Assembly: GCA_002709955.1 (NCBI GenBank)
Contig: PAQY01000009.1
Coordinates: 1 to 56,287, forward strand
From: Rhodospirillaceae bacterium
GTDB lineage: Bacteria; Pseudomonadota; Alphaproteobacteria; UBA8366; Aestuariispiraceae
Direction of reading: 5' to 3'
Length of the DNA: 56,287 nt
Within the stretch, counting starts at the first letter, position 1. Each line of letters opens with the position of its first letter. This document shows, in pieces, positions 55,494 to 56,287 of the stretch. The position numbers were made by a program, and so were the translations under genes. The notes below the pieces were generated by a model that saw only the letters and a program-made list of their open reading frames with translations, had not been told where the DNA came from and searched no databases.

Positions 55494-56287
55494 ATGTTGA
55501 CAGGTCTCATACACCTTGGCCGATTGGTGGGTATCGCGCGCAGCCTGGCCCGCCATGATGCGCTGTGGCCGCTGGAGCAGGTCAGCCGTCGCTTTGCGCC
55601 CTTGCGGGCCTGCGTGTGGTTGTTGCGGGTCCTGTTCCGGCGCAAGCGCCCCGGACGCCCTGGTGAACGCCTTGCCGCCGCCTTTGCGGATCTGGGCCCC
55701 AGCTATGTTAAACTGGGCCAGGCCCTGTCTGTTCGGGCGGATCTGGTGGGGGAAGATGTCGCCCGGGACCTGGAACAGTTGCAGGATGGGCTGGATCCCT
55801 TCCCAACGGACCAGGCCATTGCGACCATAGAAGAAACTCTGGCGATGCCGTTGATGCAGGCCTTTGCGCAGTTCGACCGGGACCCGGTTGCTGCGGCCTC
55901 CATCGCGCAGGTCCATTTCGCGGTAACGCCGGATGGGCGGGATGTTGCCGTTAAGGTCCTGCGGCCTGGTATTGTCGACAAGCTGGACCGCGATGTCGGA
56001 TTGTTTCGGTTTCTGGCAAAAATGGCGGAGCGTATCTATCCCCCGATCCGCCGCCTGAAACCTGTCGCTGTCGTCAACACGTTCGAAGAATGGATCCGGG
56101 TCGAGCTGGATTTGCGCCTGGAAGGGGCGGCGGCGGCCGAACTGAAAGAAAACTGCGAAGGTGATGAAGGGTTCCATGTCGTCGATGTGGATTGGGAACG
56201 CACCGGCCAGCGCGTGCTGACGACAGAGCGCATTCGCGGCATTAATATTGATGATGTCGATGCCCTGCGCGCCGCCGGTCATGATGT
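55494..56287 (+). CDS. ubiB: UbiB (ABC1/UbiB atypical kinase), 3' end outside window
   Basis: 264 visible codons of the ubiquinone-synthesis ATPase/kinase-like protein; the C-terminus is cut off. The family's KxGQ segment is LGPSYVKLGQALSVRAD (about 65-81), then AAASIAQVHFAVT with the Ala-rich loop and the VAVKVLRPGI strand with the conserved lysine (about 158). UbiB acts at the inner membrane and probably helps extract or load the hydrophobic quinone intermediates. It starts 3 bases after ubiE, forming the usual ubiE-ubiB operon. Confidence 0.95.
   Translation, partial: MLTGLIHLGRLVGIARSLARHDALWPLEQVSRRFAPLRACVWLLRVLFRRKRPGRPGERLAAAFADLGPSYVKLGQALSVRADLVGEDVARDLEQLQDGLDPFPTDQAIATIEETLAMPLMQAFAQFDRDPVAAASIAQVHFAVTPDGRDVAVKVLRPGIVDKLDRDVGLFRFLAKMAERIYPPIRRLKPVAVVNTFEEWIRVELDLRLEGAAAAELKENCEGDEGFHVVDVDWERTGQRVLTTERIRGINIDDVDALRAAGHD

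Overview
The window looks like the replication-origin side of an alphaproteobacterial chromosome with high G+C. At the right end, rpsT, dnaA, dnaN, recF and gyrB sit beside an enoyl-CoA hydratase gene, mutM, ubiE and ubiB, an order common in Alphaproteobacteria. A fabA-fabB-fabI cluster, an aerobic-type CobN, ATP-dependent PckA and the 41-residue form of ribosomal protein L36 agree with this. I do not name a genus.

Bases 1-7588 are the tRNA-proximal end of an integrated element whose other end lies outside the window. Its tyrosine integrase abuts the 3' end of tRNA-Leu(UAA). Beside it is an Arc-type repressor gene and a divergent control region with three copies of the operator AGAACCA-N4-TGGTTCT. 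Leftward run an excisionase-like protein, a CHC2/Toprim primase, a RepA-type helicase, a gene whose 5' end is packed with GGGACA repeats and a perfect inverted repeat, then small phage-like genes, several of them 41-56 codons long and translationally coupled. A larger gene, probably structural, is cut by the window edge.

Bases 7.7-20.6 kb hold core and scattered metabolic genes: a CinA-type protein, an S9 peptidase, rpmJ, N-formylglutamate amidohydrolase, RidA, a CitE-like lyase, a LysR regulator, cobN and a secreted protein. A cluster of intergenic palindromic repeats and a 59-codon gene with its own terminator lie near 14 kb. From 20.6 to 33.9 kb come fabI-fabB-fabA, then a short polysaccharide cluster (winged-helix regulator with two palindromes before it, NusG/RfaH-like factor, WecA-like transferase, SDR epimerase, CapD-like dehydratase), then purH, an EamA transporter, a HugZ-like protein and pckA.

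Bases 34-38.2 kb are a lower-G+C accessory locus and the most interesting part outside the element. A 540-residue protein has a sharply A+T-rich C-terminal ~105 residues. It is followed by two related proteins (259 and 249 residues) separated by a small orphan reading frame and a membrane protein. I infer a polymorphic toxin locus with duplicated immunity-like genes, preceded by a leader with a terminator-like hairpin. No family was recognised, so the function is inferred from layout and composition.

From 38.2 to 44.5 kb are a small membrane protein, a cupin, an iron-complex ABC transporter operon, a MaoC-type dehydratase and a NERD/zinc-finger protein, followed by the replication cluster. 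Long open frames opposite cobN, dnaA, the S9 peptidase, gyrB and purH are codon-bias shadows and are left out.
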